From Stenotrophomonas sp. UBA2629 (GTDB lineage Bacteria > Pseudomonadota > Gammaproteobacteria > Xanthomonadales > Xanthomonadaceae), in contig DEOB01000010.1 in NCBI GenBank assembly GCA_002359895.1, positions 1,242,125 through 1,306,124 of the forward strand: 64,000 nt of DNA, read 5' to 3'. The translations under genes and the position numbers were made by a program. The notes under the pieces were generated by a model. That model was not told the origin of the DNA. It did not search any database and worked only from the letters and a program-made list of their open reading frames with translations. The first letter of the stretch is position 1; every line of letters starts with the position of its first letter. Shown piece after piece: positions 35,006-42,992 of the stretch.

Positions 35006-36715
35006 TTATTTCGGGAGATCCGCTTTGGGCCTTGGTTCAAGAAGCCCCTGAAGTTCGGCAGCAGTAAAAATATTAAGGATAATTGAAGAAAGTCGAGTGG
35101 CGTCAGGGGTTATAGATATCCGCCGGCATGCCTCCACAAAATTGTCCATCGCTTGCTCAAAGTGTTTTTCGTACTGCAATTTATTTCTTGTGAAATCGAG
35201 CATTTTTCGCATGAAATTGCGGAACTTATCTAGGTCCTCAATACTTCGTATAGTGTCTTCGAAATCTTTTGCGGTGGCCCCTCTCATCGCAATCTCTTCT
35301 CTTGACCCCCAAGAACTTTTTTCGAAAACGCGAATACATACGTCAAGCACGGTAACAACGGCCTGAGCACGCGCAGCATTCGCGTCAAGAGCCTGTTTTA
35401 TCCTGGGATGTAGTCGCTGCTGAAAGACAAAGTCATCGTCGGAATCTGGTTCAAGATTTGGCGGCATTGCAGCGATCCATGTGTCGACTAGATCGTCTGC
35501 GACCTGACTTCCACCAATTAGTTTGCCAAGCTGCTCAGCGAGTGTGCTGATGAATACAGCGTCAATTCTGGGGGCGACATTGATTAACCCCCTTCCTTTC
35601 TCTAGCAGCTGATCGTTCGTGCTTCGATGATCCCAAAGGACACTCTGCACGAATTCTTGCGCAAGCTTCCGCGCCTTGAGCGAATCTTGTTCGTCCACAT
35701 ACCTATCAATGATCCTGGAAACCCTGGCCATATCAATCAAACCGGAATTCAAGAAGTCTGCAACAATTAATTCGAATTCGTCGCAAGCAATGATTCCTAG
35801 GTCGGAGAGCAGAAAATCCCATTGGGCATGGGACTTCGTTTTATTTATTACCGTGTCATCATCGTCATTAGGGCCGTAGCGATTGCCAGTCGCAAGAATG
35901 TAATCAACTGTTGGACCCCCTTCGATTCCTTTGTAGTGCGTTGCTGCAATAAGGGTGGCGGATGGCACCACTCGTGCCAGCACGGCGAGGGGGAGGTCGT
36001 GATGCCCCCCTAGAATTCGGTTTACAGCCTTTATAACTTTTCGAACGACGCGAATGTTTGTGATGCCACAAGCGAGCACTGAATTACGTACTGAATCAGG
36101 GAACTTAGCCTGCGACAGCCTAGATGCAACGGAAAATGCTTCTTCTGGCTCGATAGTTAAGCGAACCTCTTGATCGATCACCTTCTCGGTCAGTGCTTTC
36201 CAAAGGTCTTGATCCTTCAATTGGTCGCTATTGAGGACGAGCAAGAACCGAGAGCCGTGCGACTGAGTGAACTCATCGATGAATCCAAGCACCTCATCAA
36301 TGCTCAGTTCTGGGTGCTTTCTCTCAATGTCATCCAGTACGATGAACTTATTTTTAAGTATTTGCGGAACAGCAATTAGGGCCAACTCATCAATCGCGGA
36401 AAAGCCGCCATGCATCTTAATGAGGACATTTTTTATCGCGCTAAATGCCTTCGTGAATCCTTGCCACTCGGCACTATTCTTGTCTGCATTGGGGAGCGCA
36501 CTCTGAAGCAGTCTAAGCTTGACGTGATCCATGTCACGGAGACCGAAAAGAGAGACGGTTAGCGCCTCTTTGACTTTTGCATCCGTAGATTCACGCCTTA
36601 CTTCGCCGAAAAGGTGTGTTTTGCCGGTACCCCACTTCCCCGTGAGGGCCACCACCTTATTGTCCGCGTCGGCGAGGATCTGGATAAGTTGCTCTTTGGT
36701 GCTTTTAATTCCCAT
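35006..36715 (-). CDS. KAP-like P-loop NTPase of unknown system
   Basis: A 569-residue protein with an N-terminal STAND/KAP-type ATPase domain (about 1-230). Walker A is GKWGTGKT (26-33), the GxWGxGK(S/T) form typical of KAP NTPases, Walker B is FIVLDDIER (124-132), and a sensor strand FLLVLNSDQ follows near 157-165. The remainder (about 240-569) is mostly helical with no recognised domain and no membrane segment, unlike KAP proteins such as PifA that carry one. Codon usage is AT-rich. It lies 262 bp downstream of the membrane-anchored protein gene on the same strand. Confidence 0.75.
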   Translation of the reverse strand: MGIKSTKEQLIQILADADNKVVALTGKWGTGKTHLFGEVRRESTDAKVKEALTVSLFGLRDMDHVKLRLLQSALPNADKNSAEWQGFTKAFSAIKNVLIKMHGGFSAIDELALIAVPQILKNKFIVLDDIERKHPELSIDEVLGFIDEFTQSHGSRFLLVLNSDQLKDQDLWKALTEKVIDQEVRLTIEPEEAFSVASRLSQAKFPDSVRNSVLACGITNIRVVRKVIKAVNRILGGHHDLPLAVLARVVPSATLIAATHYKGIEGGPTVDYILATGNRYGPNDDDDTVINKTKSHAQWDFLLSDLGIIACDEFELIVADFLNSGLIDMARVSRIIDRYVDEQDSLKARKLAQEFVQSVLWDHRSTNDQLLEKGRGLINVAPRIDAVFISTLAEQLGKLIGGSQVADDLVDTWIAAMPPNLEPDSDDDFVFQQRLHPRIKQALDANAARAQAVVTVLDVCIRVFEKSSWGSREEIAMRGATAKDFEDTIRSIEDLDKFRNFMRKMLDFTRNKLQYEKHFEQAMDNFVEACRRISITPDATRLSSIILNIFTAAELQGLLEPRPKADLPK

Positions 36716-36977
36716 CCCAGCCTCGTATAGATAAGCGAGTCATTTGCAGGTTCGCGAATGATAATTGACTATGCATCGGCAGTTGGATGCAGTTTCGCTT
36801 CCGCCTATGCCAACGTCGGAAGCAGGTGCAAGAACATCAAAGTGTCGATCGAATTCTTGTTGCAACTTGGCTTTCGATTACATGGCAGGCCGGCCATTGC
36901 TGGCATGTCCGCTTTGGGCCGCATGACGCCCTGCGGCTAGGAGCGGACCTTCGGTTGTCGACACTATCTTGGGCAAT
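36716..36977. other. Intergenic gap between the two island genes
   Basis: No gene is convincing here. It contains the NTPase gene's upstream region, with a candidate leftward TATAC-type -10 near 36727 and GAGG before the start, and a stretch at 36905-36945 with CCGCTTTGGGCC and AGGAGCGGACC that looks like remnant DNA of higher GC. Confidence 0.4.
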
Positions 36978-37529
36978 TTAATTGGCAATTGCGTACAGGA
37001 CAAATACAGAGGCGATCGCCATTAGGATTCCAGCAATCCATCTATTACGCCTTTCGGATTTCAATTTTTGTCGAACCAGTGCCTCCTCTATAAGCGCCTG
37101 GACTGTTCTACGTCGATACCCGTCGACAGCATGAGCGATTATGAAAGTTGCCATTAGGTCTTCGTCACTGCCCCGGTCATACATGGAGGGGTACTTCAGG
37201 TCAAAGAGAAGTGTATTAATGCTTGAAAGTGCAACCACTCTCGCCATCTTCTCTTCAATACTTTGGCGCACGGCCATCTTGAATGTTTCAGCCGCCTCAG
37301 CCTCTGTGCCGAAATTAAATTTTATTTGCTGGCTATCGACGGCCAGTCTCATGCTTGCCAACCTGCTCGCAAAGTGTTTCGCTAGAACATCGGAATTAGC
37401 GCGAACAATCAAAAGCGCAGCCTCAGAGGCAACATCGATGTCGTGCGGTGACGCTAGGTTGTCGCAAGCATTTGCATTAAGTGGTCGAAATTTCACAATT
37501 TCAGACGCAAATTCCGCCGTTATTTCCAT
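36978..37529 (-). CDS. C-terminally membrane-anchored protein, partner candidate of the NTPase
   Basis: A 183-residue protein I cannot assign to a family. The body (1-160) is largely helical and charged, e.g. EEKMARVVALSSINTLLFDL and RRRTVQALIEEALVRQKL. The last 23 residues begin RNRWIAGILMAIASVF and form a single tail-anchor membrane segment. It is AT-rich, like the NTPase gene, and upstream of it on the same strand. This makes a two-gene module plausible: a membrane-bound subunit and a soluble ATPase. Confidence 0.65.
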   Translation of the reverse strand: MEITAEFASEIVKFRPLNANACDNLASPHDIDVASEAALLIVRANSDVLAKHFASRLASMRLAVDSQQIKFNFGTEAEAAETFKMAVRQSIEEKMARVVALSSINTLLFDLKYPSMYDRGSDEDLMATFIIAHAVDGYRRRTVQALIEEALVRQKLKSERRNRWIAGILMAIASVFVLYAIAN

Positions 37530-37864
37530 TGTGGCCCACCTGTCCGTCCGTGATCAAAGCAGTCATTTTAAATGGCAATAGATCACATGTGTAAGTCGCA
37601 CGAAGATCCGCATGCTGAATCAAGGAATTTCTGGTCGATAGCTAGTGTCTGCTTTGGGTCGATAGGCGCCCTATCCAAGATGCAACCATCGCTCTGCAGA
37701 CGCATGACGCAATGCGCATGCGTCAAAAGAACAAGGTGGCTTATTGAATTAAATGCGATCGAAAGATCGCCGGCGATATGCATTTTGCCTGACGATCGCG
37801 CCCCACCGATTGGCATCCACCACCAATGCCGTACCCTGCAGGTTCTGCCTTGGAGCCCACGCTC
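37530..37864. other. Gene-free right edge of the island
   Basis: A 335-bp stretch with no supportable gene. An open frame at 37572-37868 has no homology and overlaps gpx. It carries GTGTCTGCTTTGGGTCGATAG-like remnant text near 37646-37665 and a small inverted repeat GACGCATG/CATGCGTC near 37697-37722. GC content rises to genome level around 37800. Confidence 0.5.
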
Positions 37865-38350
37865 ATGACCACCGCTTTCGATTTCAAAGCCACCGCGCTT
37901 GACGGCCAGCCGCTGGATCTTGCCGCTCATGCGGGCAAGGTGTTGTTGCTGGTCAATACCGCGTCCAAATGTGGTTTCACCCCGCAGTACGAGGGGTTGG
38001 AGCGGCTTTGGCAGGAGTTGGGGCCGGAGGGGCTGGTGGTGATTGGCTTCCCGTGCGACCAGTTTGGTCATCAGGAGCCCGGTGAGGCGGCGGACATCCA
38101 GTCGTTCTGCGCGCTCAACTACGGGGTGAGTTTTCCGTTGTCGGCCAAGGTGGAGGTCAACGGTGCCGGGGCGCATCCGCTGTGGCAGTGGCTAAAGCAG
38201 CAGAAGCGCGGTGCGTTGGGGATTGGCGCGATCAAATGGAACTTCAGCAAGTTTCTGGTGGGCCGCGACGGCAAGGTGATTGACCGCTATGCGCCTACTG
38301 CGAAACCGGAATCACTTGCCAGCGATATCCGCGCGGCGTTGGCCGGCTGA
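37865..38350 (+). CDS. Glutathione peroxidase family protein
   Basis: A 161-residue thiol peroxidase of the Gpx family reducing hydroperoxides with thioredoxin or glutathione. The peroxidatic Cys36 is in NTASKCGFTPQY, the Gln in FPCDQFGHQEP and the Trp/Asn in IKWNFSKFLV complete the catalytic tetrad. FCALNYGVSFP holds a possible resolving Cys, as in thioredoxin-dependent members. It lies at the right edge of the AT-rich island and converges on fpr. Confidence 0.94.
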   Translation: MTTAFDFKATALDGQPLDLAAHAGKVLLLVNTASKCGFTPQYEGLERLWQELGPEGLVVIGFPCDQFGHQEPGEAADIQSFCALNYGVSFPLSAKVEVNGAGAHPLWQWLKQQKRGALGIGAIKWNFSKFLVGRDGKVIDRYAPTAKPESLASDIRAALAG

Positions 38351-38357
38351 TGCGATA

Positions 38358-38627
38358 GCAGGAGCGGGTTCACGCCGCTCCCGCAATATCGCTGCACAGC
38401 TTTGCTTATCATCGAAAGCTCGTGCGAACACGTATTGGCAGGGCCGCCAATGCGTGAGGAAGTTTGAGTTGGCGTGCATCCGGCGAGCTGTGCAGGAGCG
38501 GTTTCACGCCGCCCCTGCAACAACGTCGCACGGCCTTACTTGTCGACGAAGGCGCGCTCGAACACGTAATGGCCGGGAGTGCCAATGCGCGAGGACACCT
38601 GGAAGCCGCGTGCATCCAGCACGCTGC
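38358..38627. repeat. Imperfect 134-136 bp tandem duplication with REP-like heads
   Basis: Copy 1 (38358-38491) and copy 2 (38492-38627) are offset by 134 bp at the left and by 135-136 bp at the right, because of two small indels. Each begins with GCAGGAGCGG, then a short inverted arm (CGCCGCTCCCGC or CGCCGCCCCTGC), forming a REP-like hairpin. The rest of copy 2 is the 3' end of fpr, and copy 1 is its decayed relative (about 70% identical by eye; shared blocks CGAACACGTA, CCAATGCG, GCGTGCATCC). The boundary shares GCAGG. Confidence 0.75.
38389..38491 (-). pseudogene. Relic of the fpr 3' end
   Basis: This is copy 1 of the tandem duplication and corresponds to the last 30 or so codons of fpr, on the same strand and directly downstream of the intact gene. 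Substitutions and indels break the frame, so it cannot encode the Fpr C-terminus. It has no start of its own. Confidence 0.6.
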
Positions 38628-39318
38628 GCAGGTCGGCTAGCATCTGCGGGCTGCCGCAGATCATGAAGCGGTCGTTGGCCGGGTCCAGCGGCGGCAGGCC
38701 GAGGCTCTGCTGCATCAGGCCGGTTTCCATCAGCGTGGTGAGGCGGCCCTGATTGGCGAACGGTTCACGAGTGACGGCCGGGTAGTACAGCAGCTTGTCG
38801 CGGACGATATCGCCAAGGATTTCGTCTTCCGGCAATTCTTTTTCAAAGTAGTCGCGGTAGGCGAGGTCTTTGGCAAAGCGCACGCCGTGGCAGACGATGA
38901 CCTTCTCGAAACGCTCGTAGGTTTCCGGGTCCTTAACGATGCTCAGCCACGGCGCCAAGCCGGTGCCGGTGCCCAGCAGGTACAGGTTCTTGCCCGGGTG
39001 CAGATCGCTGATCAGCAGGGTGCCGGTGGGCTTTTTGCCAACGATGACCTTGTCGCCCGGCTTGAGGTGCTGCAGGCGCGAGGTGAGCGCGCCGTCCTGC
39101 ACCTTGATGCTGAAGAAGTGCAGCTGCTCTTCCCAGTTGGCGCTGGCGATGGAATAGGCACGCAGCAACGGACGGCTGCCTTCGTTTTCCAGGCCAATCA
39201 TCACGAACTGGCCGTTGTCGAAGCGGAAGCCGCTGTCGCGGGTGGTCGAAAAACTGAAGTAAGCGTCCGTCCAGTGACGGACTTCAAGCACCGTTTCGGC
39301 GCCAAAAGCGGAAGACAT
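38536..39318 (-). CDS. fpr: Ferredoxin/flavodoxin-NADP+ reductase
   Basis: A 260-residue FAD enzyme that passes electrons between NADPH and ferredoxin or flavodoxin, supplying iron-sulfur and oxidative-stress pathways. The FAD site RAYSIAS, the NADP-site GTGTGLAPWLS, CHGVR, and CGSPQMLADL are intact, and the C-terminus ends GHYVFERAFVDK, as in bacterial subclass Fprs. A Fur-like inverted repeat lies 49 bp upstream of the start. A decayed duplicate of its 3' end sits just downstream. Confidence 0.94.
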   Translation of the reverse strand: MSSAFGAETVLEVRHWTDAYFSFSTTRDSGFRFDNGQFVMIGLENEGSRPLLRAYSIASANWEEQLHFFSIKVQDGALTSRLQHLKPGDKVIVGKKPTGTLLISDLHPGKNLYLLGTGTGLAPWLSIVKDPETYERFEKVIVCHGVRFAKDLAYRDYFEKELPEDEILGDIVRDKLLYYPAVTREPFANQGRLTTLMETGLMQQSLGLPPLDPANDRFMICGSPQMLADLRSVLDARGFQVSSRIGTPGHYVFERAFVDK

Positions 39319-39366
39319 GCCGAGATTCGTTTGGGAATGACCGCGCCATTCTATCCGATTTCGCTT

Positions 39367-39387
39367 AAATGGGAATGAATCTCATTT
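39367..39387. promoter_or_regulatory. Fur-like inverted repeat upstream of fpr
   Basis: A 21-bp imperfect palindrome, AAATGGGAATG then AATCTCATTT, matches 10 of 14 informative positions of the TGATAAT-N-ATTATCA Fur core. It is 49 bp upstream of the fpr start codon, where a promoter would lie. Iron or oxidative control of fpr would fit, but the match is only moderate. Confidence 0.4.
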
Positions 39388-39436
39388 GTGGCGAACTGGC
39401 GCGGGCGTCTGGCGGCTGATGATGCGCCGGTAAACC

Positions 39437-41296
39437 TCAGCGATAGCCCGCCGCCTGCAGCTCAAACAGCTCGGCGTAGCGGCCGCCTTCGGCCATCAAC
39501 TGCGCATGGGTGCCGCTGGCTTCGATGCGGCCGTCAGCCAGCACCAGAATGCGGTCGGCCATGCGTACTGACGAAAAGCGGTGCGAGATCAGCACGGCGG
39601 TGCGGTTGTCCGACAGCTCCTTGAACCGCTGGAACACCTCGAACTCGGCGCGCGCATCCAATGCGGCGGTGGGCTCGTCCAGAATCATCACCTGCGCATC
39701 GCGCATGTAGGCACGGGCAATGGCGATCTTCTGCCATTGGCCGCCGGACAGATCCACGCCGGTTTTGAAGCGCCGACCGATCAGCTGGTCGTAGCCACCG
39801 GGCAGGCCGTCGATGACCTCGTCGGCGAGTGCGCGGCGTGCGGCGTCCTGGATGCGCGCCTTGTCGTCCATGGCTTCGACCAGGCCGACGCCGATGTTTT
39901 CGCCGGCGGTGAGGTGGTAGCGCACGAAGTCCTGGAAGATGACCCCGAGGTTGGCGCGTAGGTCGTCCAGGTCGTAATCGCGCAGGTCGCGGCCATCGAG
40001 CAGAATGCGGCCTTCGTCCGGGTCGTATAGCCGCGCCAGCAGTTTGACCAGCGTGGTTTTGCCGGCGCCGTTTTCGCCGACCAGCGCGATGACCTCGCCA
40101 GCCTGCAGGTGGAAGTCCAGATGGCGCACCGCCCAGCGTTCGGCATCGGGGTAGCGGAAGCCCACGTTCTCGAACACGAAGCCCTGCGTGATGGGGCGGG
40201 GGATCGCCACGGAATCGGGGCGCGAGTGGATCTCGGGTTTGATCGCGAAAAACGAGAACAGGTCATCCAGATACAGCGCTTGACTGGCCACCTGCGAGAA
40301 GCCGGTCAACAGGCCTTCCAGCAACTGGCGCAGGCGCATGAAACTGCCGGACAGAAACGTGAGATCGCCGATGCTGAAATCGCCGCGAATGGTGCGCCAC
40401 GCGATGTACGCATATGCGGCGTAATAGCCCAGCGTGCCCAGTGCCGCCAGCAGCGTGCCCCACACCGCGCGCTTGCGGGCCAGTGCGCGGTTGGCGTGGT
40501 AGAAGCGCTCGGACAGCAGTTTGTAGCGGTCGATGAGGAAACGATGGAGGTTGAATATCTTCACCTCCTTGGCGGTTTCCACACTGGCGCCCACCTGACG
40601 GATGTAGTCGAGCTGGCGGCGCTCGGGCGTCCAGCTGAAATTGAGGGTGTAGCCCAAGGTGTTGAAATGTGATTCGCCCACAAATGCCGGTATCAACGCC
40701 ACCGCCAGCAACAGCATCAGCCACGGTGCGTACATCACCAGGCCGGCGGCGAAGCTGACCACGGTGATGATGTCCTGCGCCTGCCCGAACAACTGGCTCA
40801 TCAGGCTCATGCGGCCCATGGTCTGGCGGCGGGCGCGGTCGAGCTTGTCCTGCAGCTCAGGGTCCTCGAAATCTTCAAGGTCCAGCTCGGCGGCATGCTC
40901 CATCAAGCGCACGCTGGTGGCGTTGGTGAACAGTTCCGACAGCAGCGCGTCAGCGTAGTTGACCAGCCGCCCGAGCAGATCCGAGCCGATGGCGATGCTC
41001 AGCTCCAGCAGCAACAGCTCCAGCAGCGTGTTGAGATGGCCGCTGGCCAAGGCCTCGCTCAGGGAGGTGATGCCGCCGGCACCGGCCAGGCGCACGGCTT
41101 CGTCGATGATCAACTTGCCGACGTACAGCATCGCCACCGGCATCAGTGCACGGATAAGCCGCAGGCCCAGGCTGGTGATGGTCAGTGCGCGGCTGGTCTG
41201 CCATACCTGCCGCAGAAACGGCGGCAGGTTGCGCATGGCATTCATGCGTTCGCGAAGGCTGGGTTGCGCGGCAGGTGCGGCGGGGGCGTGCGGCAT
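39437..41296 (-). CDS. ABC exporter, membrane and ATPase domains fused
   Basis: A 619-residue half-transporter. The membrane domain (about 45-350) has six helices, starting at the Ala/Pro-rich N-terminus, with a coupling-helix-like DFEDPELQDKLDRAR. The ATPase domain has GENGAGKTTLVKLLARLYDPDEG, Q-loop FQDFVRYHLT, signature LSGGQWQKIAIARA, DEPTAALD and the H-loop SHRFSSVRMAD. Substrate is unknown; the family includes lipid and peptide exporters. ATG 41296 is preferred to a TTG at 41314. It is a single gene with no partner nearby. Confidence 0.92.
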   Translation of the reverse strand: MPHAPAAPAAQPSLRERMNAMRNLPPFLRQVWQTSRALTITSLGLRLIRALMPVAMLYVGKLIIDEAVRLAGAGGITSLSEALASGHLNTLLELLLLELSIAIGSDLLGRLVNYADALLSELFTNATSVRLMEHAAELDLEDFEDPELQDKLDRARRQTMGRMSLMSQLFGQAQDIITVVSFAAGLVMYAPWLMLLLAVALIPAFVGESHFNTLGYTLNFSWTPERRQLDYIRQVGASVETAKEVKIFNLHRFLIDRYKLLSERFYHANRALARKRAVWGTLLAALGTLGYYAAYAYIAWRTIRGDFSIGDLTFLSGSFMRLRQLLEGLLTGFSQVASQALYLDDLFSFFAIKPEIHSRPDSVAIPRPITQGFVFENVGFRYPDAERWAVRHLDFHLQAGEVIALVGENGAGKTTLVKLLARLYDPDEGRILLDGRDLRDYDLDDLRANLGVIFQDFVRYHLTAGENIGVGLVEAMDDKARIQDAARRALADEVIDGLPGGYDQLIGRRFKTGVDLSGGQWQKIAIARAYMRDAQVMILDEPTAALDARAEFEVFQRFKELSDNRTAVLISHRFSSVRMADRILVLADGRIEASGTHAQLMAEGGRYAELFELQAAGYR

Positions 41297-41367
41297 GGGT
41301 GGCTCAAGCGGCAAGGTGCGCGTTCAGGGTACCTGCAAAGCGGTGTCTGTCATCCTGTGCCGCTGCT

Positions 41368-41685
41368 TCAACCGTCCTTGCGCAGGTCGATGTCGCCCAT
41401 CTGTGCATCGTCGCGGCCATCGGGGTTGTCGCGGATGGCTTCGCCGGGCGTTCCCAGCGACGCACTGCCGGAATCCACGTGCAGGTAGCTGCGGACGTTG
41501 CGCACACCTTCAATGGCGGCGATGAGTGCTTCAACGTCACGCTTGGCGGCCGCATCAGGCACATCGCCGGACAGCGTGACTTCGCCATCCTTCACCTGTG
41601 CCAGTACCTGCGAGGACCGGCTTTGTTGGCCAAGTGCATGCACCACTTCATCGGCGATCAAACTGTCGGGGCGTTCTACGGCCAT
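41368..41685 (-). CDS. BON domain protein
   Basis: A 105-residue protein with one BON domain (about 10-78: DEVVHALGQQSR, VKDGEVTLSGDVPDAAAKRDVEALIAAIEGVRNVRSYL), the fold found in OsmY and secretins that contacts phospholipids. There is no signal peptide and the C-terminus is polar and acidic, so it is likely cytoplasmic. ATG 41685 has GGAGA upstream. Its role is not evident, though many such proteins are stress-induced. Confidence 0.85.
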   Translation of the reverse strand: MAVERPDSLIADEVVHALGQQSRSSQVLAQVKDGEVTLSGDVPDAAAKRDVEALIAAIEGVRNVRSYLHVDSGSASLGTPGEAIRDNPDGRDDAQMGDIDLRKDG

Positions 41686-41782
41686 TGCATTCTCCAGCGG
41701 AAGCTCAGGCCACACGATGGCGCAAACGCTGTGAGCATGACGTTACCCGGGATTGGATCACCTGTGCTGCTGCACGCCCAGC

Positions 41783-42427
41783 TTACTTGCGCGGGCCTTC
41801 CGGCGGCGAAGGCTCAGACGACTGCAGCGCCACCGGTAGATGCCAACCAAAATGCATGGCCATCATCCGCAGGCCGAAGCACAGGCCTGCGCCGGCCAGT
41901 GCGCAGGGCAGGGGCGGCAGGCCCAGCCAGTAACCCATTGCGACCACCGCCGCACCGGCCAGGGCGGCCACCGCGTACAGCTCGGCCTGCAGCACCAGTG
42001 GCACCTGGGCCAGCAGTACATCGCGGGCGATGCCGCCGCCGATGCCGGTCAACATGCCCAGCGCCGCGGCCATCGGCGGATCAATGCCGAATGACAGCGC
42101 CTTCTGGGTGCCGGCCACGGCAAACAACGCCAAGCCCATCGCATCGAACATCCGCACCGGGTACTGCATGCGCTCGATCAAGGGCGCCCAGAAGAAGGTG
42201 ACGATGCCTGCGGCCAGAGTGATCGCCGGGTAGCGCCAATCGCTGATGGCGGCCACAGGTGTGGCGCCGATCAGCAGGTCGCGGGTGATGCCGCCGGCCA
42301 GTGCTGCCGCGAACGACAGCACCAGCACGCCAAAGATGTCCAGCCGCCGGCGCACGCCCATCGTCGCCCCGGACAGGGCGAAGACGAAGGTGCCGATAAG
42401 GTCGAGGATCAGTACCAGTAGTTCCAT
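41783..42427 (-). CDS. Trimeric intracellular cation channel (TRIC) family protein (YicG/UPF0126)
   Basis: A 214-residue membrane protein with seven helices in two homologous halves. The half-repeats begin GTFVFALSGATMGVRRRLDIFG and FDAMGLALFAVAGTQKAL, and each has the family GGITRDLL / GGIARDVLL motif lining the pore. Prokaryotic TRIC-type channels conduct K+ or Na+; this one's physiological role is unknown. It is a single gene, with 81 bp to the sigma-partner gene. Confidence 0.92.
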   Translation of the reverse strand: MELLVLILDLIGTFVFALSGATMGVRRRLDIFGVLVLSFAAALAGGITRDLLIGATPVAAISDWRYPAITLAAGIVTFFWAPLIERMQYPVRMFDAMGLALFAVAGTQKALSFGIDPPMAAALGMLTGIGGGIARDVLLAQVPLVLQAELYAVAALAGAAVVAMGYWLGLPPLPCALAGAGLCFGLRMMAMHFGWHLPVALQSSEPSPPEGPRK

Positions 42428-42506
42428 GCGGCCTATTGTGCGGTGTGCCGGTGGCTGCCGGCCATCGGCCCGGTCTGGTATCGGCTGCCGGGCCGATTGG
42501 GCCTGC

Positions 42507-42956
42507 TTACGGCAGCGGCGGCAGCAGCCCGGCGCCGAGCCGGTTCCAGGCGTTGATGACCGCCACGCCCATGCTCAGGTCACTGATGCCCTTGTCGTCG
42601 AAATGCGGCGCCAGCGCGTCGAACGCGGCATCGGAGGGGGCGCCCTCGGTCAGGCGGGTGAGCGCTTCGGCCCAGCCCAATGCGGCGCGTTCGCGGGCAT
42701 CGAAGAAACGGCTTTCATGCCAGGCGGGCAGGGTGTCGAGCTTGCGCGGCTCAATGCCGCCTTTGCGCAGCGCGGTGGCGTGCATGTCCATGCAGTAGCC
42801 GCAGCCATTGAGCTGCGACACGCGCAGGAACACCAGTTCCATCAGGTCGTGTTCGATTGAGCTTTCATGCACGGCCTTGCTGGTTGCCAGCAAGCCCTTG
42901 AAGGCATCGGCGGCAAGGCGGGTGTAAGCAACGCGGGGAGAGGCGTGGTTGGACAT
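42507..42956 (-). CDS. Carboxymuconolactone decarboxylase/AhpD-family protein
   Basis: A 149-residue protein of the CMD/AhpD superfamily, the typical target gene of ECF41 sigma factors (the C of COE). The redox motif Cys-Gly-Tyr-Cys-x3-His (C52, C55, H59 in NGCGYCMDMHA) is intact, so it could act as a peroxidase-type thiol enzyme. ATG 42956 has GGAG six bases upstream. An ECF41-type promoter is embedded in the 3' end of the upstream sigma gene, at 43000-43026. Confidence 0.92.
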   Translation of the reverse strand: MSNHASPRVAYTRLAADAFKGLLATSKAVHESSIEHDLMELVFLRVSQLNGCGYCMDMHATALRKGGIEPRKLDTLPAWHESRFFDARERAALGWAEALTRLTEGAPSDAAFDALAPHFDDKGISDLSMGVAVINAWNRLGAGLLPPLP

Positions 42957-42992
42957 CTTCAGCTCCACGGCGGCCACCATGGCCGCCTTTCG

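Larger units (their letters stand above)
34790..37860. other. AT-rich island between dcp and gpx
   Basis: Base composition falls from the usual 63-65% GC to roughly 45-50% across this region and returns at the gpx gene. It contains two leftward genes and four stretches of non-coding DNA. No integrase, transposase, tRNA or flanking direct repeat is visible. A 7-bp-stem hairpin GAGCCTG-TCAAG-CAGGCTC lies at 34964-34982, just past the NTPase gene, and may be its terminator. The composition shift and unmatched gene content argue for horizontal transfer. Confidence 0.75.

Noticed and set aside
35019..35030. TCCGCTTTGGG as a repeat remnant at the NTPase 3' end
   Set aside because: These bases are fully explained as codons for the NTPase C-terminus, so this copy may be chance.
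37572..37868. A 98-codon gene at the right edge of the island
   Set aside because: It has no ribosome site or homology and overlaps the gpx start.
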